Assembly (NCBI RefSeq): GCF_900188425.1 | Contig: NZ_FZON01000004.1 | Coordinates: 108,488 to 172,487, forward strand | Reading direction: 5' to 3' | DNA from: Antarctobacter heliothermus | Lineage (GTDB): Bacteria; Pseudomonadota; Alphaproteobacteria; Rhodobacterales; Rhodobacteraceae | Length of the DNA: 64,000 nt | Shown here: one piece after another, positions 17,540 to 25,933 of the stretch | Numbering within the stretch: position 1 is the first letter of the stretch | Layout of the letters: each line of letters starts with the position of its first letter | Made by a program: the position numbers and the translations under genes | Notes under the pieces: model-generated | Databases searched by the model: none | What the model saw: the letters and a program-made list of their open reading frames with translations, nothing else | Told to the model about the DNA's origin: nothing

Positions 17540-18303
17540 CCGCGCTGCAACCCTTGATGGAACACTTGTCAGGCGGGCTCTGGCTATCACTGGTGGTGTT
17601 TCTTCGGGTTGCGGCAACCCTTGCGGCGCTTCCCGGTCTGGGCGAACAGGTCATTTCCGTCCGTGTCCGTCTTGTCATTGCAATCATGTTGACGGTGATC
17701 GTCACACCGGCGGTAGCACCAGGGATCAATCTGCCGGACCCAACCCTTGGTGCGTTCCTGAGGGCGCTCGCCACGGAAACGCTCAGCGGATTGTTTCTGG
17801 GGATCATGTTGCGGTTGTTCATCCTCGCCATCCAGACTGCCGGCGCAATGGCCGCACAATCCACGTCTCTTTCGCAGCTATTGGGGGGGTCGGGACTCGA
17901 TCCACTTCCGGCCATCGGCCATATACTGACGACGGCGGCACTGGCGCTGTTGATGGCCACCGGCTTTCACATAAAGGCTGCGGCCTTTCTTGTGTTGTCC
18001 TACGAATTGCTTCCGGCCTTGCAGTTTCCCAATCCCGCCGACGTGGCCGATGCAGGACGCCAGCGCGTGGGGCAAAGCTTTGCACTGGCATTTACTCTGG
18101 CCGCACCGTTTGTCCTGATGTCGGTGATCTACAATCTGACGTTGGGTGTGATCAACAAGGCGATGCCCCAGCTTATGGTGGCATTCGTTGGTGCGCCGGT
18201 CATCACGTTCGGGGCGATCGCGCTATTGATGATCTCTGCTCCGATCTTGCTTTCGGTTTGGTTGCAGGCCTTTGACGGCTTTCTTGCCGCGCCCTTCCGG
18301 TAG
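17536..18303 (+). CDS. fliR: Flagellar export gate protein FliR
   Basis: The 255-aa product has six hydrophobic helices and fits FliR, a component of the FliPQR export gate in the inner membrane. Recognisable segments are LRVAATLAALPGLGEQ near the N-terminus and LLGGSGLDPLPAIGHILTTA in the middle. Translation starts at GTG overlapping the flhA stop. flhB follows six bases after the stop. fliQ lies 5 kb away in the opposite operon and fliP is not in this window. Confidence 0.92.
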   Translation: MTALQPLMEHLSGGLWLSLVVFLRVAATLAALPGLGEQVISVRVRLVIAIMLTVIVTPAVAPGINLPDPTLGAFLRALATETLSGLFLGIMLRLFILAIQTAGAMAAQSTSLSQLLGGSGLDPLPAIGHILTTAALALLMATGFHIKAAAFLVLSYELLPALQFPNPADVADAGRQRVGQSFALAFTLAAPFVLMSVIYNLTLGVINKAMPQLMVAFVGAPVITFGAIALLMISAPILLSVWLQAFDGFLAAPFR

Positions 18304-18309
18304 GCCACC

Positions 18310-19398
18310 ATGTCGCAACAAGACGATTCGGCCGAAAAGAGCCATGAACCCTCCGAACGAAAACTCGATCAGGCCCGCAAAAAGGGTGAAATACCGCGCG
18401 CGCCGGACATTCTGACAGCGATGGCCTACCTTGGCATGCTGATCTGCATGGTGGCGCTGGGCGGTTCGGGTCTCACGCAATTTGCGGATTCACTCTTGCC
18501 CCTTCTGGAACAGCCCGACCGGCTGGAGGCGCTGTTCTTCGGGGATGGCGCGGCCGCAGTAGCTGGCTCAGTGATGTCGGCGGCCCTGATGCCGACGCTG
18601 CCCTTTCTCGCGGTGCCCGGGGTGTTTGTTCTGCTGACGCTTTTCGCAACCCGTGGAATGCTGTTCACCGGGTCAAAGCTGACCCCCAAGGCTTCGCGCA
18701 TCAACCCGATCGAGAACGCCAAGAACAAGTTCGGTCGCAGAGGTTTGTTCGAGTTCTTCAAGAGCTTCGTCAAGTTGAGCGTCTATTCCATCCTGCTTGC
18801 GGTGTTTTTGCGCGGCAAACGGGATGTGATCATTGGCGCGCTCATGGGCACGCCGGGCGAGGTTGTTCTGAGCATGACAAGCCTCATCCAGCAATTCCTG
18901 TTCATCGTGGTTCTGATTGCGGTGGTGATAGGCGGAATCGACCTGTTCTGGCAACGGGCTGAACATATTCGCAAAAACCGGATGACCATGAAGGAGTTGC
19001 GCGACGAGATGAGGGAGTCAGAGGGCGATCCACACCTCAAACAACATCGCCGCATGCGGGCGCAGGAGTTGGCGCTGAACCAGATGATGGGTGAAGTTCC
19101 AAAGGCGGATGTGATCATTGTCAACCCGACCCACTTTGCCGTTGCCCTGAAGTGGAGCCGGATGGGCGGGTCTGCCCCGGTTTGCGTAGCCAAGGGCCAG
19201 GATGCCGTCGCGGCGCGCATTCGTGAGGCGGCAAAAGACGCCGGAGTTCCGATCCATTCCGACCCGCCAACCGCGCGGGCGCTGTACGCCACGACAAAAA
19301 TCGGCGCGGAAATTGCGGCGGATCACTATCGGCCGGTGGCGGCGGCGATCCGTTTCGCAGACCGAATGCGTGCCAAGGCAACGGAGAAGCGCTGGTGA
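18310..19398 (+). CDS. flhB: Flagellar export specificity switch protein FlhB
   Basis: This 362-aa membrane protein has four transmembrane helices in its N-terminal half and a cytoplasmic C-terminal domain with the self-cleavage motif NPTH (Asn272-Pro273), where the protein cuts itself to switch export from rod/hook to filament substrates. The N-terminus DDSAEKSHEPSERKLDQARK and GEIPRAPDI are family hallmarks. FliK, its ruler partner, is encoded at 30272-32683. The stop overlaps the GTG of the next small gene. Confidence 0.95.
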   Translation: MSQQDDSAEKSHEPSERKLDQARKKGEIPRAPDILTAMAYLGMLICMVALGGSGLTQFADSLLPLLEQPDRLEALFFGDGAAAVAGSVMSAALMPTLPFLAVPGVFVLLTLFATRGMLFTGSKLTPKASRINPIENAKNKFGRRGLFEFFKSFVKLSVYSILLAVFLRGKRDVIIGALMGTPGEVVLSMTSLIQQFLFIVVLIAVVIGGIDLFWQRAEHIRKNRMTMKELRDEMRESEGDPHLKQHRRMRAQELALNQMMGEVPKADVIIVNPTHFAVALKWSRMGGSAPVCVAKGQDAVAARIREAAKDAGVPIHSDPPTARALYATTKIGAEIAADHYRPVAAAIRFADRMRAKATEKRW

Positions 19399-19826
19399 CA
19401 TCCAAATATGATGATCTGACCGAAGTGACAGAATTGTTGTTGGAAAGAGATCTCGAAAAACATCGAAGAAACCTTGCTGAAAGCAACAGGCTTGCAGGTG
19501 AATTGGCGCAGATCGACAGCTTGCGACAGGCTGCTCAATCGGACACCGGGGCGATAAACGCCAGACAGATATTGGGCGCGGACACGTTGTGGCAGGGTTG
19601 GCTGGCGACACGACGGGCAGAGATCCTGCGGCACAGCGCCATGGCCAGAGCGCAGGAAGCAGACAGTTTTGCGCGCGCAAGAACCGCGTTTTCGCGAGTC
19701 GAAGCAGCCAATAACCTGGCCCGCGAAGAGGTGGAAGCCCGCCAGAAACGTCGACTGAAGGCCGAGGCGGATGCCAACGACGCGCTGAGTATTTTGCGCG
19801 AAGGGCGGGATAGGGGTTTCAACTGA
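19395..19826 (+). CDS. Coiled-coil protein coupled to flhB (possible FliJ-like)
   Basis: The 143-aa product is almost entirely charged alpha-helix with heptad character (for example LLERDLEKHRRNLAESNRLA and ARTAFSRVEAANNLAREEVE), with no signal peptide or membrane helix. I cannot assign a family. Size, coiled-coil nature and coupling to flhB by a GTGA overlap would fit a FliJ- or FliH-like export ATPase accessory, functions otherwise missing from the window. A terminator-like hairpin follows 15 bases after the stop. Confidence 0.7.
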   Translation: MTSKYDDLTEVTELLLERDLEKHRRNLAESNRLAGELAQIDSLRQAAQSDTGAINARQILGADTLWQGWLATRRAEILRHSAMARAQEADSFARARTAFSRVEAANNLAREEVEARQKRRLKAEADANDALSILREGRDRGFN

Positions 19827-19841
19827 TCCCTGAACGGCAAA

Positions 19842-19863
19842 GGCCACCCCGAAAAGGGTGGCC
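19842..19863. terminator. Bidirectional hairpin between convergent operons
   Basis: GGCCACCC (19842-19849) and GGGTGGCC (19856-19863) form a perfect 8-bp stem around a CGAAAA loop, placed between the convergent coiled-coil gene and fliL. T-runs are poor on both sides, so termination efficiency is uncertain. Confidence 0.6.
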
Positions 19864-19890
19864 TGCAAGAGTACCGCACTTATCGCTTGG

Positions 19891-20412
19891 TCAGGCCGCG
19901 TCCTGGCGTGCGATTTCAGTTATCAACACATCCTGTACGTCCGATCCCAAAACTGAGCGCGCGGCATCAAGAAGGGCAGAGCGCAGAATTTCCATCCGGT
20001 CGCCGGACGTAAAGGGGCCTTCGAAACCGCCGATATTGGCATGATCGAACATGACCTGAAGAAAAACGTCCCGCAATTTCGGCTCGCGCGCATAGACCGT
20101 CTGGCTTGTTCCGCCGCTGACCTCCAAGCTCAAAGCCGCCACAACAAGTGCCTCAACCCTTTTTGCGCCCATGATGGGAATGACGAACTGATTGTTTAGC
20201 TTGACGTATTCGTTGCCCTCGCCGCCATGCGGATCCGACTTGTGTGTGTCGGCCGCCGCATGGGGGTCGTCAGAGGTGACGACGGCGTGCCCGTCACCGT
20301 GGTCCGCCACGTCCGGGGCATCCCCGTTTGCAGGCATCAGGAACAATCCGGCGCCGACGCCTGCACCGGTGCCGATCAGAGCCAGCACAATTGGGAGCAT
20401 TTTCTTGAGCAT
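19891..20412 (-). CDS. fliL: Flagellar basal-body protein FliL
   Basis: This 173-aa protein has one N-terminal membrane helix (about residues 5-27), a His/Asp-rich linker (HGDGHAVVTSDDPHAAADTH), and a periplasmic FliL domain starting EYVKLNNQFVIPI. FliL surrounds the stator and supports torque. The His-rich linker is unusual in composition and might bind metal, but this is only an impression. It is the last gene of the minus-strand rod operon, following flgH by nine bases. Length is normal. Confidence 0.9.
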   Translation of the reverse strand: MLKKMLPIVLALIGTGAGVGAGLFLMPANGDAPDVADHGDGHAVVTSDDPHAAADTHKSDPHGGEGNEYVKLNNQFVIPIMGAKRVEALVVAALSLEVSGGTSQTVYAREPKLRDVFLQVMFDHANIGGFEGPFTSGDRMEILRSALLDAARSVLGSDVQDVLITEIARQDAA

Positions 20413-20421
20413 GTACCGACC

Positions 20422-21150
20422 TCAGAAGGGCAGGATCGCATCCAGCACCTGCTGGCCGAGCCTGGGTTGCTGCATGTCGCTGATCTGACCGCGCCCGCCG
20501 TAAGAAATGCGGGCCGCTGCAATCTTGTCATAGGTTATTTCGTTCTGGCGCGAGATATCCTCGGGCCGGACGTAGCCCGATACCAGCAGTTCACGCAGTT
20601 CAAAGTTCACCCTGACTTCCTGACTGCCCTCTATGGCCAGAACGCCATTGGGCAACACATCGATCACCGTGACCGCGACGCGCAGGGTCAGGCTTTCGCT
20701 GCGGCGCACTGACCCGTCGCCACTGGCATCACTGGATGACTTGATCGAAACCGCGTCGTCGAGGCTTGCACCGTCAGTGATACCCTGATTAATTCGTTGC
20801 GGAATTCCGAACAGGGCAGGGACTCCCAGGCTTTCCGATCCCGATCGCGACCGCGAGGTTTGGTTCTTGATCTCGGCGCTTTCGTCGATCTCGATCACGA
20901 CCGTCATGATGTCACCGCGCCTTACCGCGCGCCGGTCGCCAAGCAGAGACGTTTTCCCGCCACTCCAGAGAGAGGCGCGATCCGCTCCGCGTTTAGACGC
21001 GGCCCCCGGCGGCAAACCCGAGGCGATCATCGCGACACGCTCGGGACTGCTGGTATCGGGCGTGAAATCAGGTTCTTTGCCGATGTGATCGATCCGCGCA
21101 CAGGCGCCTGCAGCCAGGGCCAGTCCGATCAGGCCAAATTGTCGCAACAT
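20422..21150 (-). CDS. flgH: Flagellar L-ring lipoprotein FlgH
   Basis: FlgH (about 242 aa) forms the outer-membrane ring around the rod. The signal peptide ends in a lipobox with Cys17 (AAGAC). Family matches are ASLWSGGKTSLLGDRRAVRRGD and IMTVVIEIDESAEIKNQTSR, and the C-terminal VNFELRELLVSGYVRPEDIS. The ATG at 21150 has AGGAC just upstream; the GTG at 21162 overlapping flgA is less likely. Co-transcribed with flgA and followed by fliL. Confidence 0.95.
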   Translation of the reverse strand: MLRQFGLIGLALAAGACARIDHIGKEPDFTPDTSSPERVAMIASGLPPGAASKRGADRASLWSGGKTSLLGDRRAVRRGDIMTVVIEIDESAEIKNQTSRSRSGSESLGVPALFGIPQRINQGITDGASLDDAVSIKSSSDASGDGSVRRSESLTLRVAVTVIDVLPNGVLAIEGSQEVRVNFELRELLVSGYVRPEDISRQNEITYDKIAAARISYGGRGQISDMQQPRLGQQVLDAILPF

Positions 21151-21158
21151 TTCTGTCC

Positions 21159-21572
21159 TCACTTGTTCACCAGAATGCGGCCGTCCGGGGAAATCGTCCC
21201 GAACAGCACGGTGCGCGAATCCACGTTCATGACGCGAATACGCTCACCTGCCGCGCCGCGGCCCAGCGACCGCCCCTCGGCCTTGATCCGCAGGCCGGCG
21301 TGGGCATAGACCAATTCAACCGCCTGGTTGCGATCCACCAGCGCGGGTCGTCCGACGGCGCCGCGCATCACGGCGCGCCCTGGGTAGATCGCTGTCCGCG
21401 CCTCTTGTCCGATAACCGCGTCGAGCACTGCATAGGCACCAGTTACCTGCGCTGGATCGAGGCGCACGGCATCCGCAGTGATGATCTGTTGCGGGCGGAT
21501 GGTCTGCGTGGCGACCACGGTTTCTGCTGCCGCCAGTGCGGGGACAAACGCAAACAGGACCAACCAGCGCAT
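21159..21572 (-). CDS. flgA: P-ring assembly chaperone FlgA
   Basis: The 137-aa product is a short FlgA. It has a signal peptide (MRWLVLFAFVPALAAA) and an SAF-type domain with ARTAIYPGRAVMRGAVGRPA, then LVDRNQAVELVYAHAGLRI and a final RIRVMNVDSRTVLFGTI. FlgA acts in the periplasm to help FlgI assemble into the P ring. The ATG shares a base with the flgG stop region, so flgG-flgA translation is coupled. It lacks the longer N-terminal extension of enterobacterial FlgA. Confidence 0.92.
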   Translation of the reverse strand: MRWLVLFAFVPALAAAETVVATQTIRPQQIITADAVRLDPAQVTGAYAVLDAVIGQEARTAIYPGRAVMRGAVGRPALVDRNQAVELVYAHAGLRIKAEGRSLGRGAAGERIRVMNVDSRTVLFGTISPDGRILVNK

Positions 21573-22357
21573 CAGCGCACCTGCGCCGTTGCGCCCATCA
21601 TCTGATCGGCGGCGGAAATCACTTTGGAGTTCAGTTCATAGCCCCGTTGCGCCTCGATCAGGTCGGTGATTTCCTTGACGGCGTCCACCGAACTGTCTTC
21701 GAGGTAGCCCTGCCGTACCGTTCCCAACCCGTCCTGACCGGGCGTCGTCTGGAGCGCGGGGCCAGAGGCCTCTGTCTCGACGAAAAGGTTGGAACCGATC
21801 GCTTCCAATCCCTTGGGGTTGGAAAACCCCGACAGGGTGAACTGACCTAACAGCTGACCCTCGGGGTCGTTCTGGAAGTAGGCATAGACTTCGCCGTCGG
21901 CGTTTATCGAGATGCTGCGGGCATCCTCGGGTATGACGATCTCGGGCGAGACTGGGAAACCTTCGGACGTGACGATCAGACCTTCTCCCGTTCGTTTCAG
22001 TCCGCCGTCACGGGTGTAGCCCAATTGTCCCGACGGCAGCGTTACCTCCAGATACCCATTGCCCTCAATGGCAAGGTCAAGATCGCCGCCTGTGGCGGAC
22101 AAGGCCCCCTGTTGCAACTGCATGGAAACGGCGGCGGGGCGAACACCAAGGCCCAGCTGGACCCCGGTGGGCAAAACCGTCCCGTCCGCGGCGCTGACAG
22201 ACCCGGCACGGGCCAGTTGTTGATAGTGCAGGTCGGCGAATTCGGCCCGGCGGGCGTTGTAGCCCGTCGTGCTCATGTTCGAAAGGTTGTTCGAGATGAC
22301 TTCGACCCGCATTTGCTGGGCGCTCATCCCGGTGGCGGCAATCTTGAGGGCTCGCAT
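21572..22357 (-). CDS. flgG: Distal rod protein FlgG
   Basis: This 261-aa rod subunit begins MRALKIAATGMSAQQMRVEV and carries ISNNLSNMSTTGYNARRAEF, then the FlgG-typical ADLHYQQLARAGSVSA. It ends VKEITDLIEAQRGYELNSKV, the axial-protein C-terminal helix. FlgG forms the distal rod crossing the periplasm. It follows flgF by 10 bases in the operon flgB-flgC-fliE-fliQ-flgF-flgG-flgA-flgH-fliL. Confidence 0.95.
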   Translation of the reverse strand: MRALKIAATGMSAQQMRVEVISNNLSNMSTTGYNARRAEFADLHYQQLARAGSVSAADGTVLPTGVQLGLGVRPAAVSMQLQQGALSATGGDLDLAIEGNGYLEVTLPSGQLGYTRDGGLKRTGEGLIVTSEGFPVSPEIVIPEDARSISINADGEVYAYFQNDPEGQLLGQFTLSGFSNPKGLEAIGSNLFVETEASGPALQTTPGQDGLGTVRQGYLEDSSVDAVKEITDLIEAQRGYELNSKVISAADQMMGATAQVR

Positions 22358-22367
22358 GTGACGGCTC

Positions 22368-23081
22368 CTATTTGATGAAGGCTTTCAGAGCGCTGCGGAT
22401 GCGTTCATCCTCTCGCTCCATGAAACTCTGACCCAGCTCATAGGCGCGTTGCACCTCGACCATTCGGGCCACTTGCAGGATCGGATCGACGTTTGATGCC
22501 TCGACAAAGCCCTGCATGACGCGGGGATCCTCGACGGGTTCGAAACCGGCATCGCTGCGGAACATCTGACCGCCTTCGCGGATCATGCCCTGCGGTTCCA
22601 GCGGTTGCACAACCCCGACCCGTCCGATTGGACGACCCTCTGTGCTGATAGTGCCATCGCGGGCGATCGCGAGGCCAACCGCCTGCGGCGGCACAAAGAT
22701 CGGCGCGCCGCTTTCGTCAAGAACCGGGTGACCGTCCGGGGTGACCAGCGTTCCTTCGGCGCTGGGCGAAAAGGCACCGGCGCGGGTCAGGCGTTGTCCA
22801 TCGCCGGTTTCCACCAGAAAGAACCCGTCTCCCTCAATTGCGAGGTCATACAGACCGCCGGTCTGTTCCAAGGTGCCTTGCCGAAGCGAGGTGGAGCCGA
22901 TGCGCCCGGCGGCCATGGCCACGGCGGCCATCCCGTCGCCTTCGGCAACGAATTCGGAAAAGATCATGCCCTCTTGCCGGTAGCCGGTGGTATTGGCGTT
23001 GGCGATGTTGTTGGCGATCACCTGCATTTCACGCATCAGGCTCGATTGCCGAGAAAGGGCGGCGTAGCCGGCAGTTTCCAT
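22368..23081 (-). CDS. flgF: Proximal rod protein FlgF
   Basis: The 237-aa product starts METAGYAALSRQSSLMREMQ followed by VIANNIANANTTGYRQEGMI, the proximal-rod signature, and ends with ARMVEVQRAYELGQSFMERE. Central beta region contains LYDLAIEGDGFFLVETGDGQ. It is one base from the fliQ stop, consistent with coupled translation. Assignment to FlgF rather than FlgG rests on the shorter length and position before flgG. Confidence 0.93.
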   Translation of the reverse strand: METAGYAALSRQSSLMREMQVIANNIANANTTGYRQEGMIFSEFVAEGDGMAAVAMAAGRIGSTSLRQGTLEQTGGLYDLAIEGDGFFLVETGDGQRLTRAGAFSPSAEGTLVTPDGHPVLDESGAPIFVPPQAVGLAIARDGTISTEGRPIGRVGVVQPLEPQGMIREGGQMFRSDAGFEPVEDPRVMQGFVEASNVDPILQVARMVEVQRAYELGQSFMEREDERIRSALKAFIK

Positions 23082-23082
23082 G

Positions 23083-23352
23083 TCAGCCTCCGGTGATAAG
23101 GGGAATGATCTGCCCCTGGAAAAAATCCACGAGCGTGCGTGTCATAAAGCTCATCGACATCCAGAAGACGGCGACAATGGCAAGCAACTTGGGCACAAAC
23201 GTCAGCGTCATCTCCTGGATGGAGGTGAGCGCCTGAAACAGGCCGACGCCGACCCCCATGACCAGCGCGGCGGACAGGATCGGCACGGAGGTCACGGTGG
23301 CGATCCACAACCCCATGCGCAACGTGTCGAAGAAGACGACCTCTGTCAGCAT
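23083..23352 (-). CDS. fliQ: Flagellar export gate protein FliQ
   Basis: This 89-aa protein has two hydrophobic helices (about 15-38 and 50-74) and the FliQ pattern VGVGLFQALTSIQEMTLTFV followed by PKLLAIVAVFWM. FliQ packs around the FliP/FliR core of the export gate. The frame is open for 15 more codons upstream, but the ATG at 23352 gives the standard 89-residue length and starts MLTEVVFFDTLR. It lies four bases after the fliE stop. Confidence 0.93.
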   Translation of the reverse strand: MLTEVVFFDTLRMGLWIATVTSVPILSAALVMGVGVGLFQALTSIQEMTLTFVPKLLAIVAVFWMSMSFMTRTLVDFFQGQIIPLITGG

Positions 23353-23356
23353 GGCG

Positions 23357-23650
23357 TCAGACCGGCATCCTGAGGATTTCCTGATAGGCCTCGACAACCT
23401 TGTCGCGCACCGCGACCACGGTTTCGACGGCCAGTTCGGATTGGGCCAGCGCCTCGACCAGGGCGTGCGGGTCGGCGTCGCTGGTCATCGCGGTTTTGGC
23501 TGTCTCCTCGGCTTGTCGCAGCTGATCAACGAACTCCTCCGTGATGCGGGTAAAGTCCTTTTCCAGCGGCACGGCCTGTTCGGGTTCGGGCTGCATGGCG
23601 GGGCGAGAGGCCGCATATTTCTGCGCGGCAAATAGGGAACGGACGTCCAT
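23357..23650 (-). CDS. fliE: Hook-basal body protein FliE
   Basis: The 97-aa product matches FliE, the adaptor between the MS ring/export gate and the rod. The C-terminal half (VEALAQSELAVETVVAVRDK then VVEAYQEILRMPV) is the conserved region. The N-terminus is short and variable, as usual in the family. The gene stands between flgC and fliQ. Confidence 0.93.
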   Translation of the reverse strand: MDVRSLFAAQKYAASRPAMQPEPEQAVPLEKDFTRITEEFVDQLRQAEETAKTAMTSDADPHALVEALAQSELAVETVVAVRDKVVEAYQEILRMPV

Positions 23651-23682
23651 TCTGGTCTCCTATCACTATGAATATCAGGGGG

Positions 23683-24072
23683 TTAACGACGCAACAGGTC
23701 CATCAGGCTGGTCGACATCTGGCGCGTCTGGTCAAACATCTTGAGATTGGCCTCATACGATCGCTGCGCTTCGCGGGCATCGGCAATCTCGATGATCAGG
23801 TCGACATTGGACCCAAGGTAGGTGCCGGTCTCATCGGCAAGCGGATGCGCAGGATCGTGAACAACCTCCAGATCCGTGCGATCCAGCGTGACATCACCCG
23901 CCTTGACTCCGGTCACATCTGCGGCGGTGGGCACGGCTTCGAACGGCATGGTTTTGCGGCGATAGCCGGGTGTATCGACGTTGGCGATGTTCTCGGACAA
24001 AAGACGCAGGCGCGCGGCCTGTGCCTGCAGGCCCGTTGTGGTCACTTTCAACGCGTTTGAAAAATCACTCAT
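23683..24072 (-). CDS. flgC: Proximal rod protein FlgC
   Basis: This 129-aa rod protein has the N-terminal axial motif SENIANVDTPGYRRKTMPFE and the C-terminal NVDLIIEIADAREAQRSYEA helix. Length is normal for FlgC. It follows flgB by 15 bases and precedes fliE. Confidence 0.95.
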   Translation of the reverse strand: MSDFSNALKVTTTGLQAQAARLRLLSENIANVDTPGYRRKTMPFEAVPTAADVTGVKAGDVTLDRTDLEVVHDPAHPLADETGTYLGSNVDLIIEIADAREAQRSYEANLKMFDQTRQMSTSLMDLLRR

Positions 24073-24087
24073 CGGATTATTCCTTTA

Positions 24088-24462
24088 TCAACGGCCAAGA
24101 CTGGCGCGCAGGATACTGAGGTTGCTGCGGTAAATGGCCAAAGCGCGGTCATGCTGACGCTTGGCGTCCACGGCTGTGACCATCTCTTGTTCAAGTGAGA
24201 CAGTGTTGCCGTTGGGATCCAGCGCATCGCGGCGTTCGGAGATATCGACCGAACGGCCGTTGCTGCCGTTGAGGTGCCGGTCGCGCGACGCCCGCTGACC
24301 CATCATAGAGTCGCGCAAGGTTTCGCCAAATTCCGGCAATTCGCGGGCCCGGTAACCGGGTGTATCCGCATTTGCGATATTCTGGCTGCTGAAAGCCTGC
24401 TGCATGCCCGCATGCCGCGCCATGGCCATCGCCGTTCTGAAGACGTCCAAATTCTGGAACAT
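24088..24462 (-). CDS. flgB: Proximal rod protein FlgB
   Basis: The 124-aa product has AFSSQNIANADTPGYRARELP near the N-terminus and SLEQEMVTAVDAKRQHDRAL at the C-terminus, both typical of FlgB. It is the first gene of the minus-strand rod operon. The divergent fliI starts 84 bases away, and the shared spacer holds a pair of TTAA elements. Confidence 0.95.
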   Translation of the reverse strand: MFQNLDVFRTAMAMARHAGMQQAFSSQNIANADTPGYRARELPEFGETLRDSMMGQRASRDRHLNGSNGRSVDISERRDALDPNGNTVSLEQEMVTAVDAKRQHDRALAIYRSNLSILRASLGR

Positions 24463-24483
24463 CGGGGCTTCTCCCTCGATTGC

Positions 24484-24500
24484 TTAAATCAAGGCTTAAC
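24484..24500. promoter_or_regulatory. TTAA-N8-TTAAC pair in the flgB-fliI divergent spacer
   Basis: TTAA at 24484-24487 and TTAAC at 24496-24500 are separated by eight bases. This is one base longer than the CtrA consensus spacing. Its position between two divergent flagellar operons makes a shared control site plausible, but unproven. Confidence 0.4.
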
Positions 24501-24546
24501 GCTGATTCCTTTAGATATGGTTTGCGAGGAATGAACGGAGCGAACG

Positions 24547-25914
24547 ATGGACGAAGACATCAATGGCCTTAGGGCACGGATTTCGCAGATGCAGCCGGTG
24601 CGCGCCGTTGGGCGCGTGCAATCGGTGGACGGCACCATCATCTGGGTGCGGGGTCTGGCGGAACATGCCTGCATCGGCGACAGGCTGCGCCTGATGCATG
24701 GCAGCAACGTTCTTGGTGGTGAGGTGTTGCGTATTCGCGATGACCTGGTCGCGATGCTGCCGGATGAGGTGCCTGATGGGGTTTCCAAGGGGGATCGGGT
24801 TGCGGTGCTTGGTCCGCCGACGCTGGCCCCGTGCGACAGTTGGATCGGGCGGGTTGTCGATGCCTACGGGCGGCCGCTTGACGGGGCGCCACTTGGACCG
24901 GGTGAACGACGTCGCCCGTTTCGGGCCAGTCCGCCACCCGCTGCCGCGCGGCGCCGACTGGGTGCGCGACTGGGCACTGGACTGGCGGTTTTCGATACGC
25001 TTCTGCCGATTGTTCAGGGACAGCGGGTTGGCCTGTTTGCCGGGTCCGGTGTCGGGAAATCACGGCTGCTTGCGCAACTTGCACAAGGGATGGACGCCGA
25101 CGTGGTCGTTCTGGCGCTGGTTGGTGAACGTGGACGCGAAGTGTTGGATTTCGTGACTACAGTTCTGGGCCCCGAGGGCATGGCCCGAAGCGTGGTTGTT
25201 GCGGCCACGTCCGACCGCTCGCCATTGGAGCGCCGCCGCTGCCCGCTGGCGGCGATGACGATTGCAGAGCATTTCCGCGATCAGGGCAAACATGTGCTCT
25301 ATCTTGCGGATTCCATTACCCGTTTCGCCGAAGCGCACCGCGAAGTGGCCATCGCCTCTGGCGAATTGCCCGCCCTGCGCGGCCACCCGCCATCGGTGGC
25401 ACATCAGATCATGCGTCTGGCGGAACGGGCAGGACCCGGATTGCAAGGATCAGGCGACATAACCGCCGTATTCAGTGTTCTTGTCGCCGGCTCAGACATG
25501 GATGAACCCGTCGCAGATATTCTGCGCGGGGTTCTGGACGGGCATGTTGTTCTGGACCGGCAGATTGCCGAAAGAGGGCGGTTTCCGGCAATCGATCTGC
25601 TGCGCTCCGTGTCCCGCAGCCTGCCAGAAGCGGCAAATGACCATGAAAACGAATTGATTCAAAAGGTGCGCAGCCTATTGGGGGCCTATGCGCGGTCCGA
25701 AACAATGGTGCGCGCGGGTCTGTATCGCGAAGGAGAGGATCCGATATTGGATCAGGCAATGAAGGTTTGGCCGGATCTGGACGGATTCCTGGCCGAAAAA
25801 TCGCTGAATGGGGCGGCAGGGGCGTTTCAAAAGTTGGAGCTTATCCTGCGACGTAGCACAGTTGCTCCGCCGCGCCGCCCGCAACAGGGGCGACCTGTCG
25901 CTCGGGCCCGGTAG
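24547..25914 (+). CDS. fliI: Flagellar export ATPase FliI
   Basis: This 455-aa protein is the type III export ATPase, related to F1-beta. Walker A is GSGVGK (residues 166-171, Lys171). Further signatures are VALVGERGREVLDFV and LYLADSITRFAEAHREVAIA, followed by SGELPALRGHPPS. A short plus-strand transcription unit: its 3' end faces the convergent DUF1217 gene 20 bases away. FliH and FliJ partners are not evident nearby except perhaps the coiled-coil gene at 19395. Confidence 0.95.
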   Translation: MDEDINGLRARISQMQPVRAVGRVQSVDGTIIWVRGLAEHACIGDRLRLMHGSNVLGGEVLRIRDDLVAMLPDEVPDGVSKGDRVAVLGPPTLAPCDSWIGRVVDAYGRPLDGAPLGPGERRRPFRASPPPAAARRRLGARLGTGLAVFDTLLPIVQGQRVGLFAGSGVGKSRLLAQLAQGMDADVVVLALVGERGREVLDFVTTVLGPEGMARSVVVAATSDRSPLERRRCPLAAMTIAEHFRDQGKHVLYLADSITRFAEAHREVAIASGELPALRGHPPSVAHQIMRLAERAGPGLQGSGDITAVFSVLVAGSDMDEPVADILRGVLDGHVVLDRQIAERGRFPAIDLLRSVSRSLPEAANDHENELIQKVRSLLGAYARSETMVRAGLYREGEDPILDQAMKVWPDLDGFLAEKSLNGAAGAFQKLELILRRSTVAPPRRPQQGRPVARAR

Positions 25915-25933
25915 GCGGTCCGCTACCGCAGGA

